DNA from: Bacillota bacterium
GTDB lineage: Bacteria; Bacillota_A; Clostridia; Peptostreptococcales; Anaerovoracaceae
Reading direction: 5' to 3'
Assembly: GCA_017457585.1 (NCBI GenBank)
Contig: JAFTHD010000001.1
Span: 1-5,553, forward strand
Length of the DNA: 5,553 bases
Every line of letters begins with the position of its first letter. Position 1 is the stretch's first letter. Positions 1 to 5,204 of this stretch are shown here, piece after piece. The notes under the pieces were generated by a model that was given only the letters and a program-made list of their open reading frames with translations, was not told the origin of the DNA and made no database searches. Made by a program: the position numbers and the translations under genes.

Positions 1-1
1 C

Positions 2-118
2 AAGGTCATATTCATTGACGGAGGCGTAATCGCTGAAGCGGGAGCACCGAAGGAACTCTTCGAAAACCCGAAGAACGACAGGCTGAAGGAATTTTTGGCT
101 TCCCTGCTCAGGGCGTAG
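2..118 (+). CDS. Polar amino-acid ABC transporter ATP-binding protein, C-terminal end (partial)
   Basis: Only the last 38 residues and the TAG stop (116-118) lie in the window; the frame is open from base 2. The visible stretch reads FIDGGVIAEAGAP, then ELFENP, then a charged helix ending FLASLLRA. This matches the tail of polar amino-acid transporter ATPases (the GlnQ/HisP/ArtP group), where the last beta-hairpin after the H-loop carries a DGG.I.E.G.P pattern followed by an E.FF.NP..ER.K.FL helix. Walker A, signature and Walker B motifs would lie upstream, outside the window. By family it would power amino-acid uptake at the inner face of the membrane; the substrate cannot be read from this piece. 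It is probably the last gene of its operon, because a strong terminator follows at 172-197. Family assignment is from pattern recognition only. Confidence 0.8.
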   Translation, partial: KVIFIDGGVIAEAGAPKELFENPKNDRLKEFLASLLRA

Positions 119-171
119 CGTAAAGGCACAGGAGTGACAGGTAAGTTTAAGAGTATGTTTAAGTTGATAGG

Positions 172-197
172 AGAAGCTCGCAACGAGCTTCTTTTTT
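172..197 (+). terminator. Intrinsic terminator of the ABC transporter operon
   Basis: AGAAGCTCG (172-180) pairs perfectly with CGAGCTTCT (184-192) around a CAA loop, giving a 9-bp stem, followed by an unbroken run of six T (192-197). It lies 53 bases after the ABC ATPase stop and just before the hbd promoter. Confidence 0.92.
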
Positions 198-198
198 G

Positions 199-207
199 TG
201 ATATAAT
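199..207 (+). promoter_or_regulatory. Extended -10 promoter of hbd-thl
   Basis: TGATATAAT (199-207) is a perfect extended -10 element: TG, one base, then the consensus TATAAT at 202-207. It lies only two bases after the T-tract of the preceding terminator. At 17-bp spacing the -35 position (179-184, CGCAAC) falls in the terminator loop and does not resemble TTGACA, so the extended -10 probably carries recognition. The expected start is near 214, giving a leader of about 32 nt before the hbd ATG at 246. No convincing operator was seen. Confidence 0.75.
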
Positions 208-245
208 TGAGTTCCAAACCGTTTAGACAAAAAGGAGATGTTTTC

Positions 246-1088
246 ATGAAGACCATCGGTGTAATAGGAGCCGGTACCATGGGCAGCGGAATCGCCCAGA
301 CAATGGCTCAAAGCGGATATGAAGTAATCATCAGTGAAATCAGCCAGGAACTGGCAGACAGGGGGCTGGCAGGGATCGAGAAGAACCTGGACAAGCTGGT
401 AGCAAAGGGAAGATTAAGCCGTGATGATAAAGACGCAGCTGTTGCAAGGATCACGGCTACCTGTGATATAGGTGCCCTCAAGGCAGCGGACGTTGTTATC
501 GAGGCTGCCATAGAGAATATGGAGGCCAAGAAGACCCTGTTCCGTCAGCTTGATGAGGTATGTGAAGAGAAGACCATTCTGGCGACGAATACATCGGCAC
601 TCAGCATAACGGAGATCGCTGCTGTAACGGACAGGCCGGATAAGGTAATCGGCATGCACTTCTTTAACCCGGTTCCTGTCATGAAGCTGGTCGAGGTTAT
701 CAGCGGACTTTGCGCATCTGAGGAGACGAAGAAGGCTATCATACAGCTGGCAGAGTCTGCAGGCAAGACGCCTGTAGAAGTGGAGGAAGCACCGGGATTT
801 GTCGTAAACAGGATACTCATTCCAATGATCAACGAGGCTGGCGGCATCGTAGCAGACGGCGTGTCAACCGTAGAAGAAGTGGATACGGCGATGAAGCTGG
901 GTGCCAATCATCCGATGGGCCCACTTGCGCTGGGCGATCTCATAGGTCTCGACGTCTGCCTGGCCATCATGGAGACTTTGCAGAGAGAGTACGGGGACAG
1001 CAAGTACAGACCGCATCCGCTTCTGCGAAAGATGGTGAGAGCGAAGAAGCTGGGCCGAAAGACGGGCGAGGGCTTCTACCAGTATTAA
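246..1088 (+). CDS. hbd: 3-hydroxybutyryl-CoA dehydrogenase (Hbd)
   Basis: The cytosolic enzyme interconverts acetoacetyl-CoA and (S)-3-hydroxybutyryl-CoA in clostridial butyrate formation. The 280 residues match the usual length of about 282. The N-terminal Rossmann domain has GAGTMG at residues 8-13 and an acidic Glu31 at the end of the second strand, which favours NAD(H) over NADP(H). Catalytic residues sit at the numbering familiar from clostridial Hbd: Ser117 in NTS, His138 in GMHFFNP, Glu150, and Asn188 in GFVVNRI. The C-terminal dimerisation domain has NHPMGPL (221-227) and ends [14 protein letters not shown] at 246 is chosen because AGGAG (233-237) lies 8 nt upstream and the protein then starts MKTIGVIG as in the family. 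The longer frame from TTG 207 would begin inside the -10 box, so it is rejected. thl follows after 45 nt, probably in the same transcript. Confidence 0.96.
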   Translation: MKTIGVIGAGTMGSGIAQTMAQSGYEVIISEISQELADRGLAGIEKNLDKLVAKGRLSRDDKDAAVARITATCDIGALKAADVVIEAAIENMEAKKTLFRQLDEVCEEKTILATNTSALSITEIAAVTDRPDKVIGMHFFNPVPVMKLVEVISGLCASEETKKAIIQLAESAGKTPVEVEEAPGFVVNRILIPMINEAGGIVADGVSTVEEVDTAMKLGANHPMGPLALGDLIGLDVCLAIMETLQREYGDSKYRPHPLLRKMVRAKKLGRKTGEGFYQY

Positions 1089-1133
1089 TCTGATCGACAA
1101 TAAATTGCGAGTAAAAATGCGAGGAGAAATATC

Positions 1134-2312
1134 ATGAGAGAAGTAGTAATAGCGAGCGCAGTGAGAACACCGATCGGTTCCTTTGGTGGAACACTGAAAA
1201 ATATAACGGCAAGAGAGCTGGGCGCCATCTGCATAAGAGAGGCGGTCAAGAGAGCAGGCATCGACCCTGCGACAGTCGATGAAGTCGTCATGGGAAACGT
1301 GCTCCAGGCAGGGCTCGGACAGAACGTGGCAAGGCAGATGGCTATGGACGCAGGTATTCCAAAGGAAGTGCCGGCATTCACCCTGAACAAGGTTTGCGGA
1401 TCGGGCCTTCGGGCAGTAGGACTTGCGGCGCAGATGATAAAGGCTGAGGACGCGGATATCGTCATCGCAGGCGGTGCAGAGAGCATGTCCGGATCGGGAT
1501 TCATCATGCCTGCTGCAAGGTGGGGAGCCAGAATGGGCGATACGCCGATGATAGACGTGATGATTAAGGACGGCCTGACTGATGCCTTCTACAACATACA
1601 TATGGGAATCACTGCAGAAAACGTAGCGGAGCAGTGGGGAATCACGAGAGAGGATCTGGATGAGTTCGCTGCAAGCTCGCAGCAGAAGGCAGTAGCTGCA
1701 GTAAAATCCGGCAGGTTCAAAGACGAAATCGTTCCGGTAACCGTTCCGCAGAGGAAGAAAGATCCGATCATTTTCGACACGGACGAGTATCCGAAGGAAG
1801 GTGTAACCCCTGAAAGCATCAGCAAGCTTCGTCCGGCCTTCAAAAAAGACGGAATCGTTACGGCTGCCAACGCCTCAGGTCTCAATGACTGCGGTGCGGC
1901 TGTAGTGGTAATGTCCAAGGAAAAGGCAGACGAGCTGGGCATTGACTACCTCTGCAAGATCAAATCCTACGCTTCGGCAGGTGTAGAGCCGAAGATTATG
2001 GGAATCGGGCCTATCCCGGCTTCCAGGAATGCCCTTGACAAGGCAGGACTCACCATAGAGGATATAGACCTGATCGAAGCCAACGAGGCTTTCGCTGCAC
2101 AGTCGGTAGCAGTCGCAAGAGATCTGGGATTCGATATGGACAAAGTGAACGTAAACGGCGGGGCAATCGCCCTGGGTCATCCTATCGGAGCCTCCGGCTG
2201 CAGAATTCTCGTAACCCTCATACACGAGATGATTAAGAGAGACGTGAAAACGGGTCTTGCTACCCTCTGCATAGGGGGCGGACAGGGAACGTCACTGATC
2301 GTGGAACGATAG
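1134..2312 (+). CDS. thlA: Acetyl-CoA C-acetyltransferase (thiolase)
   Basis: This biosynthetic-type thiolase condenses two acetyl-CoA to acetoacetyl-CoA, or cleaves it in reverse, and so supplies the substrate of the Hbd encoded just upstream. It has 392 residues, the normal family length. Active-site landmarks are the acyl-carrying Cys88 in [10 protein letters not shown], the NEAFA motif at 317-321, His349 in GHPIGASG, and the proton-donating Cys379 in CIGGGQG. Both halves of the thiolase fold are complete. The ATG at 1134 has AGGAG (1122-1126) 7 nt upstream, and [15 protein letters not shown] is the usual start. No promoter is obvious in the 45-nt gap after hbd, so cotranscription is likely. 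A terminator follows at 2340-2384. The name atoB would fit equally well; thlA is used because of the clostridial context. Confidence 0.96.
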   Translation: MREVVIASAVRTPIGSFGGTLKNITARELGAICIREAVKRAGIDPATVDEVVMGNVLQAGLGQNVARQMAMDAGIPKEVPAFTLNKVCGSGLRAVGLAAQMIKAEDADIVIAGGAESMSGSGFIMPAARWGARMGDTPMIDVMIKDGLTDAFYNIHMGITAENVAEQWGITREDLDEFAASSQQKAVAAVKSGRFKDEIVPVTVPQRKKDPIIFDTDEYPKEGVTPESISKLRPAFKKDGIVTAANASGLNDCGAAVVVMSKEKADELGIDYLCKIKSYASAGVEPKIMGIGPIPASRNALDKAGLTIEDIDLIEANEAFAAQSVAVARDLGFDMDKVNVNGGAIALGHPIGASGCRILVTLIHEMIKRDVKTGLATLCIGGGQGTSLIVER

Positions 2313-2339
2313 GAAGTAAATCTTATTGGATGTTAAATA

Positions 2340-2384
2340 GCCGGAGGAACCTGCAACTGTGGCTCTCCGGCGACTTTGTTTTTT
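2340..2384 (+). terminator. Probable terminator of hbd-thl
   Basis: GCCGGAG (2340-2346) pairs with CTCCGGC (2365-2371), a GC-rich 7-bp stem with an 18-nt loop. A T-rich run (TTTGTTTTTT, 2375-2384) begins three bases after the stem. The large loop and the GAC spacer make it weaker than the terminator at 172-197, so some read-through into the following 70 bases is possible. Confidence 0.7.
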
Positions 2385-2441
2385 GTCTGGCCTGCAGTGA
2401 TAGGGATCGTGATGGTTATGGGGTGGCATAGGACGGGTTAG

Positions 2442-2460
2442 AGGAGAAATAATGAAATAA
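2442..2460 (+). other. Orphan ribosome binding site with a two-codon reading frame
   Basis: AGGAG (2442-2446) is followed after 5 nt by ATG AAA TAA (2452-2460), a start, one lysine codon and a stop. The element closely resembles the real thl start at 1121-1136: both contain GAGGAGAAATA just before an ATG. It lies downstream of the thl terminator, with no longer frame attached. It may be a relic of a lost third gene of the operon, or chance. A function is not claimed. Confidence 0.35.
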
Positions 2461-2482
2461 AAAGGGAAGCACCGGGCTTCCC
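2459..2482 (-). terminator. Intrinsic terminator of the minus-strand gene
   Basis: On the minus strand GGGAAGC (2482-2476) pairs with GCTTCCC (2470-2464) around a 5-nt loop, followed directly by TTTTT and a further T-rich stretch (2463 downward). The stem begins 28 nt after the stop codon of the minus-strand gene. Read on the plus strand the hairpin has no T-run directly behind it (the nearest starts about 10 nt later), so it acts mainly for the minus strand. Confidence 0.88.
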
Positions 2483-2510
2483 GAAAGTTCAATTTTTGTT
2501 TCTTTAAAAT

Positions 2511-2891
2511 TTACTTAGTAATCGTTTCGAGTATCGTCTGACTATCGGTACCCTTGGTTATATCGTAGGTACCCGGAACCAGCGAACCATCTTTGTTTGC
2601 ATCTTCTGCCAGTTTCGTGAATTCGTCTGCTGAAGATATCAGACCATTCGCTTCGAGTATATTTGAAACATCAGAAAGAGTGCTATCCTGATCGATTTCA
2701 ATTGAGACGGTATTGGCAGCAGCGGTTTCCTGCGCCTCCGCCTCCTGTTGTGCAACCTGAGCGGCAAGAGTATCGGGATATTCCATGATGTTTTCCATTC
2801 TGTCGTATATGACAAAAGCTGCAGCTGCCATAATAAGCAGGACTATAATGATATCATTTTTTTTATAAAAGAAATCTTTTATCTTATTCAT
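2511..2891 (-). CDS. Small membrane-anchored protein with an MltG/YceG N-terminal-like domain
   Basis: The protein has 126 residues. A short basic N-terminus (MNKIKDFFYKKND) is followed by one membrane helix (about 14-29), so the rest should face outward. A linker rich in Ala, Gln and Glu (about 40-60) leads to a domain at 62-126. There, S-L-DVSNILEANGLI followed by LVPGTYDI and a final TILETI helix resemble the LysM-like N-terminal part of the endolytic murein transglycosylase MltG/YceG, where a similar ILE..GLI / L.AGTY.L / S..EIL pattern occurs. The catalytic MltG domain (over 200 residues more) is absent, so enzyme activity is not expected. A wall-associated or regulatory role is inference. 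ATG at 2891 is chosen because AGGAG (2905-2901) lies 9 nt upstream; a start 84 nt earlier would run through the promoter and RBS. It is monocistronic, with its own promoter and terminator. Confidence 0.82.
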   Translation of the reverse strand: MNKIKDFFYKKNDIIIVLLIMAAAAFVIYDRMENIMEYPDTLAAQVAQQEAEAQETAAANTVSIEIDQDSTLSDVSNILEANGLISSADEFTKLAEDANKDGSLVPGTYDITKGTDSQTILETITK

Positions 2892-2934
2892 TACGATTTT
2901 CTCCTGTAGAGCAAAAAAACTCACTCGCAAGAGC

Positions 2935-2963
2935 ATTGTACCATAATTTGTGTTCATAAACAA
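2935..2963 (-). promoter_or_regulatory. Promoter of the minus-strand MltG-like gene
   Basis: On the minus strand TTGTTT (2963-2958) is followed after exactly 17 bp by TACAAT (2940-2935). A TGG just before the -10 makes it an extended -10. The start is expected near 2928, leaving a leader of about 37 nt. The AGGAG of the gene lies at 2905-2901. Confidence 0.65.
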
Positions 2964-2970
2964 CCTGAAG

Positions 2971-2983
2971 CCCATAATATGGG
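2971..2983. promoter_or_regulatory. 13-bp palindrome between divergent promoters, candidate operator
   Basis: CCCATA-A-TATGGG has perfect 6-bp arms around one central base. It lies between the -35 of the minus-strand promoter (2958-2963) and the presumed -35 of the plus-strand promoter (from 2985), touching neither. A related sequence, CCATAATTTGTG (2941-2952), matches its CCATAATATGGG part at 10 of 12 bases, 31 bp (about three helical turns) away, and overlaps the extended -10 of the minus promoter. The binding protein is unknown. Confidence 0.4.
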
Positions 2984-2984
2984 A

Positions 2985-3013
2985 TTTATTATTCAGTCCC
3001 TTTGGTGTATAAT
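2985..3013 (+). promoter_or_regulatory. Promoter of the pseudouridine synthase gene, near-leaderless
   Basis: TATAAT (3008-3013) is a consensus -10. At 17-bp spacing the -35 is TTTATT (2985-2990), a weak match. The predicted start falls around 3019-3021, only two to four bases before the ATG at 3023, so the transcript would have almost no leader. There is no Shine-Dalgarno sequence at usable spacing. Confidence 0.62.
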
Positions 3014-3022
3014 GGTTAGGCT

Positions 3023-3982
3023 ATGGTTAAACTTGTTATCACGGAGAACGAAGGAAACCAGCGTCTCGACAGGTTTCTTCGAAAATACTTGAGGCGTGCA
3101 CCACTTTCGATGATCTATAAGCTCATTCGCAAAGATGTGAAGGTGAACGGAAAGCGCGGGAAAGAAGATACATTGCTGAATGCAGGTGATGAGGTCTCCA
3201 TTTACATTCCCGGAGATAAGCTGGAGGAACTGACTGCACAGGAGACGAAGCACAAGTCACGCAGAAACTTTGGAGTAGTCTACGAGGACGAAAACCTTCT
3301 CTTTGTGAACAAGCCGTCGGGACTTTTGACCCATGGTGATGCCCGGGAAAAGAAAAATACTCTCATAAACCAGGTTTACGGTTATTTGCAGGACAGGGGT
3401 GAGTATCATCCGGCAGCAGAGAGGGTCTTCGCTCCGGCAGCGGCAAACAGACTGGACAGGAACACTTCGGGACTTGTGGTGATTGGGAAAAACAGCCAGG
3501 CATTGAGAGAGATGACGGCTATAATTAGTGAGAAATCTCAGGTTAAGAAAATATACAGAACTTTTGTATGTGGATGTCTCCAAGAAAATCTCACTATCGA
3601 TTACAGTCTTGTGAAGGATGAGGAGAAGAATCTGGTCAAAGTAGCAGGTAAGGATGAGGGCAAAGCGTCACTCACCCGTATAAGACCGGTTATAACCGGA
3701 AAGAGACTTACCCTTGCAGAGATAGAACTCGTAACAGGCAGAACGCATCAGATAAGGGTTCACCTTGCAAAGGCAGGGTTCCCGGTCGCAGGGGACGCAA
3801 AATACGGGAACAGAAATGTGAATGCGAGTCTTAAAAAAGAGTTTGGCATATCTTCACAGGTACTTCACGCAGAGCGATTAGAATTTGGTAGTGTAGAGGG
3901 GTTATTAAGCTATCTTGGTGGAATGACCATCGAAGCTCCCGAACCGGAAATTTTTGAAAGACTTACGGAGGTAATAGACTAA
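3023..3982 (+). CDS. RluA-family pseudouridine synthase with S4 domain
   Basis: It isomerises uridine to pseudouridine, most likely in 23S rRNA; the target site cannot be read from the sequence. The 319 residues have an S4 RNA-binding domain at about 13-60 (QRLDRFLRKYL, then VKVNGKR and AGDEVSI). The catalytic RluA fold follows, with NRLDRNTSGL carrying catalytic Asp145 and the conserved GRTHQIRVH at 239-247. Asn142 stands where most RluA members have His before RLD; this variant is, to my recollection, common in clostridial RluC/RluD-like proteins. ATG at 3023 is effectively forced: an in-frame TAG sits at 3017-3019, and the next start codon would cut into the S4 domain. There is no ribosome binding site, and the -10 box ends nine bases upstream, so translation is probably leaderless. 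The stop codon directly abuts the signal peptidase ATG. Confidence 0.93.
   Translation: MVKLVITENEGNQRLDRFLRKYLRRAPLSMIYKLIRKDVKVNGKRGKEDTLLNAGDEVSIYIPGDKLEELTAQETKHKSRRNFGVVYEDENLLFVNKPSGLLTHGDAREKKNTLINQVYGYLQDRGEYHPAAERVFAPAAANRLDRNTSGLVVIGKNSQALREMTAIISEKSQVKKIYRTFVCGCLQENLTIDYSLVKDEEKNLVKVAGKDEGKASLTRIRPVITGKRLTLAEIELVTGRTHQIRVHLAKAGFPVAGDAKYGNRNVNASLKKEFGISSQVLHAERLEFGSVEGLLSYLGGMTIEAPEPEIFERLTEVID
3967..3972 (+). promoter_or_regulatory. Shine-Dalgarno site of signal peptidase I, inside the upstream gene
   Basis: GGAGGT (3967-3972) lies within the last codons of the pseudouridine synthase, 10 nt before the signal peptidase ATG at 3983. It fixes that start and implies translation from one shared mRNA. 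Confidence 0.8.
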
Positions 3983-4537
3983 ATGAAGGAATTTATCAGG
4001 GATGTAATTATTGCACTTGCTATCGTTGTAGCGCTTTCATTTCTTGTGAAACCTACAATTGTAAAAGAGAGCTCGATGGAAAATACGCTTTTTTCCAATG
4101 AGTATCTCATTTTGAATAAGATGGCATATGTCAACAAGGATCATCCTGAATATGGTGATATCATCGTGTTTAAGTCGGAAATCGTAAATGATGAACCGCA
4201 GCGCATCCAGAAACTGATTGATTCGGCTCTCGGAAGAACCAGCTACAAGCTTTTAATAAAGAGAGTCATCGGCGTTGAAGGCGACGTGATCAGAATCAAG
4301 GACGGAGTCGTATATAGAAACGGTGAACCTTTGGACGAGGACTATACGAAGGACGGATATACAAACGGGGATATTGAGGAATATACAGTGCCTTCCGATG
4401 AGTTGTTTGTGATGGGCGACAACAGGGAAATGAGCCTTGACAGCAGATCGCCGGAGGTCGGAACGGTAAGCGAGGATACTGTAGTGGGCAAGGCGGTTGT
4501 GAGACTTTTCCCGTTTAACAGGATCAGTAAATTTTAG
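3983..4537 (+). CDS. lepB: Signal peptidase I
   Basis: This membrane-bound serine protease removes signal peptides from exported proteins on the outer face of the membrane. It has 184 residues, normal for the single-anchor Gram-positive type (SipS-like). One membrane helix spans about residues 7-22. The nucleophile is Ser31 in SSMENTL (box B; Asn34 replaces the common Pro). The general base is Lys93 in IKRVIGVEGD, and box E is GDNREMSLDSR at 145-155. A stretch of roughly 20 residues between VFKSE and the Lys93 motif (about 66-88, with QKLIDSALG) looks longer than in compact family members, from memory. The gene starts on the base after the upstream stop, with its ribosome binding site inside that gene, so the two are cotranscribed. 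No T-tract terminator follows; a 190-bp gap leads to smpB. Equivalent names are sipS or lepB. Confidence 0.95.
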   Translation: MKEFIRDVIIALAIVVALSFLVKPTIVKESSMENTLFSNEYLILNKMAYVNKDHPEYGDIIVFKSEIVNDEPQRIQKLIDSALGRTSYKLLIKRVIGVEGDVIRIKDGVVYRNGEPLDEDYTKDGYTNGDIEEYTVPSDELFVMGDNREMSLDSRSPEVGTVSEDTVVGKAVVRLFPFNRISKF

Positions 4538-4727
4538 TATTCTCGGATGACTGGAAATATTGTAAGCGTTCGAGATTTCAAAGGTTGACCCGGTCACCAG
4601 GCATACAGAAAAAGCGGGCTGTATGCTTGAAAGCGGATTCGACAGCATTTGCAAAATCCTACCTCACAAGGAGGTGCAGGGGAACGGCATTTGACCATAA
4701 ATTTAATACGGTTAATGGAGAAATGGC
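4538..4727 (+). promoter_or_regulatory. Intergenic leader region upstream of smpB, possibly structured RNA
   Basis: No confident gene is seen in these 190 bases. Possible pairings in order are: an outer stem TTTCAA/TTGAAA (4576-4581 with 4627-4632) enclosing two hairpins; GGT-bulge-GAC with GTCACC (4583-4598, loop CCG); and GCATACAG with CTGTATGC (4601-4608 and 4619-4626, a perfect 8-bp stem). GGATT/AATCC (4635-4639 with 4655-4659) and ACCTC/GAGGT (4661-4665 with 4671-4675) follow. The GGATTCGACAG at 4635-4645 resembles the tmRNA 5' region. No T-run follows any stem, so it is not an intrinsic terminator. No good promoter was found; TTGACC occurs at 4585 and 4691 but without a matching -10. 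It may be a cis-acting leader of smpB, a decayed RNA gene, or plain spacer. Confidence 0.4.
4668..4676 (+). promoter_or_regulatory. Near-perfect Shine-Dalgarno sequence without a start codon
   Basis: AAGGAGGTG is complementary to nine bases of the 16S rRNA 3' end, yet no ATG or GTG follows at normal distance. The first candidate is TTG at 4691, 14 nt on, giving a 19-codon frame that ends inside smpB. Five of its bases (4671-4675) can pair with ACCTC at 4661-4665. smpB itself uses the weaker GGAG at 4717-4720, 7 nt before its ATG. Confidence 0.45.
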
Positions 4728-5171
4728 ATGAAATTAGTTGCAAACAATAAGAAGGCACGCCATGATTACTTCATCGATGAGACTTACGAAGCGGGTATTG
4801 CGCTGACCGGAACCGAGATCAAGTCGGTTCGCCAGGGAAAGGTAAGCATCAAGGAGAGTTACGCGAAGATAAAGGACGGCGAAGTAATCCTATACGGCAT
4901 GAATATTAGCCCCTATGAGCAGGGGAACAGGTTTAACGTGGATTCTTTGAGACCGAGGAAGCTGCTCCTGCACAAACGTGAGATTCGCAAGCTCATAGGC
5001 TACACCACCATCAAAGGGTTGACACTTGTGCCGCTGCGGATGTACATTAATGACGGCGGTCTTGCCAAAGTTGAGCTGGCCGTTGCAAGGGGTAAAAAGG
5101 AGTATGATAAGAGGCACGATATCGCGAAGAGGGATGCTGACAGGAGAATGCAGCAGGCGGTAAGAAAATAG
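4728..5171 (+). CDS. smpB: SsrA-binding protein SmpB
   Basis: SmpB binds the tRNA-like part of tmRNA and brings it into the empty A site of stalled ribosomes for trans-translation. The 147 residues have the usual length. The family start ([18 protein letters not shown]) is followed by the hallmark GTEIKSVR at 28-35, which leads into the oligonucleotide-binding barrel. [24 protein letters not shown] (101-124) contains the conserved strand and the start of the basic tail. The Lys/Arg-rich C-terminus ([18 protein letters not shown]) is the segment that enters the decoding site and mRNA channel. ATG at 4728 has GGAG 7 nt upstream; an out-of-frame ATG lies at 4723. The ssrA gene often lies beside smpB in Firmicutes, but no complete tmRNA gene is present in this window. 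The next gene starts after 33 nt. Confidence 0.96.
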   Translation: MKLVANNKKARHDYFIDETYEAGIALTGTEIKSVRQGKVSIKESYAKIKDGEVILYGMNISPYEQGNRFNVDSLRPRKLLLHKREIRKLIGYTTIKGLTLVPLRMYINDGGLAKVELAVARGKKEYDKRHDIAKRDADRRMQQAVRK

Positions 5172-5204
5172 ATTTCAGGTACTATAAACTGTAGGAGGAA
5201 GAAC

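Noticed and set aside
145..163. Direct repeat GTTTAAG at 145-151 and 157-163
   Set aside because: Only seven bases in an AT-rich spacer before a terminator; no promoter nearby that it could regulate.
196..212. Possible Rex (redox repressor) site, TTGTGATATAATTGAG
   Set aside because: The left half resembles a Rex half-site but the expected TTCACAA-type right half is missing.
134..226. Short frame from GTG 134 or ATG 155 running through the terminator hairpin
   Set aside because: It translates through the hairpin and the -10 box, has no clear ribosome binding site at ATG 155, and reads as non-protein sequence.
207..245. N-terminal extension of hbd by 13 residues from a TTG codon
   Set aside because: The TTG overlaps the last base of the TATAAT box, lies upstream of the expected transcript start, and the extension is not part of the family; ATG 246 has a good ribosome binding site.
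864..1601. Long minus-strand open frame of 245 codons across hbd and thl
   Set aside because: It lies antisense to two well-supported enzymes, spans their junction, and its translation is low-complexity in Cys/His/Ser/Arg without recognisable motifs.
2892..2975. N-terminal extension of the MltG-like protein to an ATG at 2975
   Set aside because: The extension covers the gene's own promoter and ribosome binding site; the start at 2891 has AGGAG at 9 nt and gives a standard membrane-anchor N-terminus.
4561..4574. Catabolite-response (cre)-like sequence TGTAAGCGTTCGAG
   Set aside because: The first ten bases fit the consensus but the last part of the palindrome does not, and there is no promoter beside it.
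4547..4588. 13-codon frame starting ATG ACT GGA after lepB
   Set aside because: No ribosome binding site, very short, and overlaps the likely structured region.
4601..4626. Perfect 8-bp hairpin as a terminator of lepB
   Set aside because: The stem is followed by TTGAAAGC, not a T-run, so it does not qualify as an intrinsic terminator.
4538..4727. Complete or circularly permuted tmRNA gene
   Set aside because: No T-arm with pairing stems, no CCA-ended acceptor matching a 5' strand, and no tag reading frame; only the short 5'-like segment is present.
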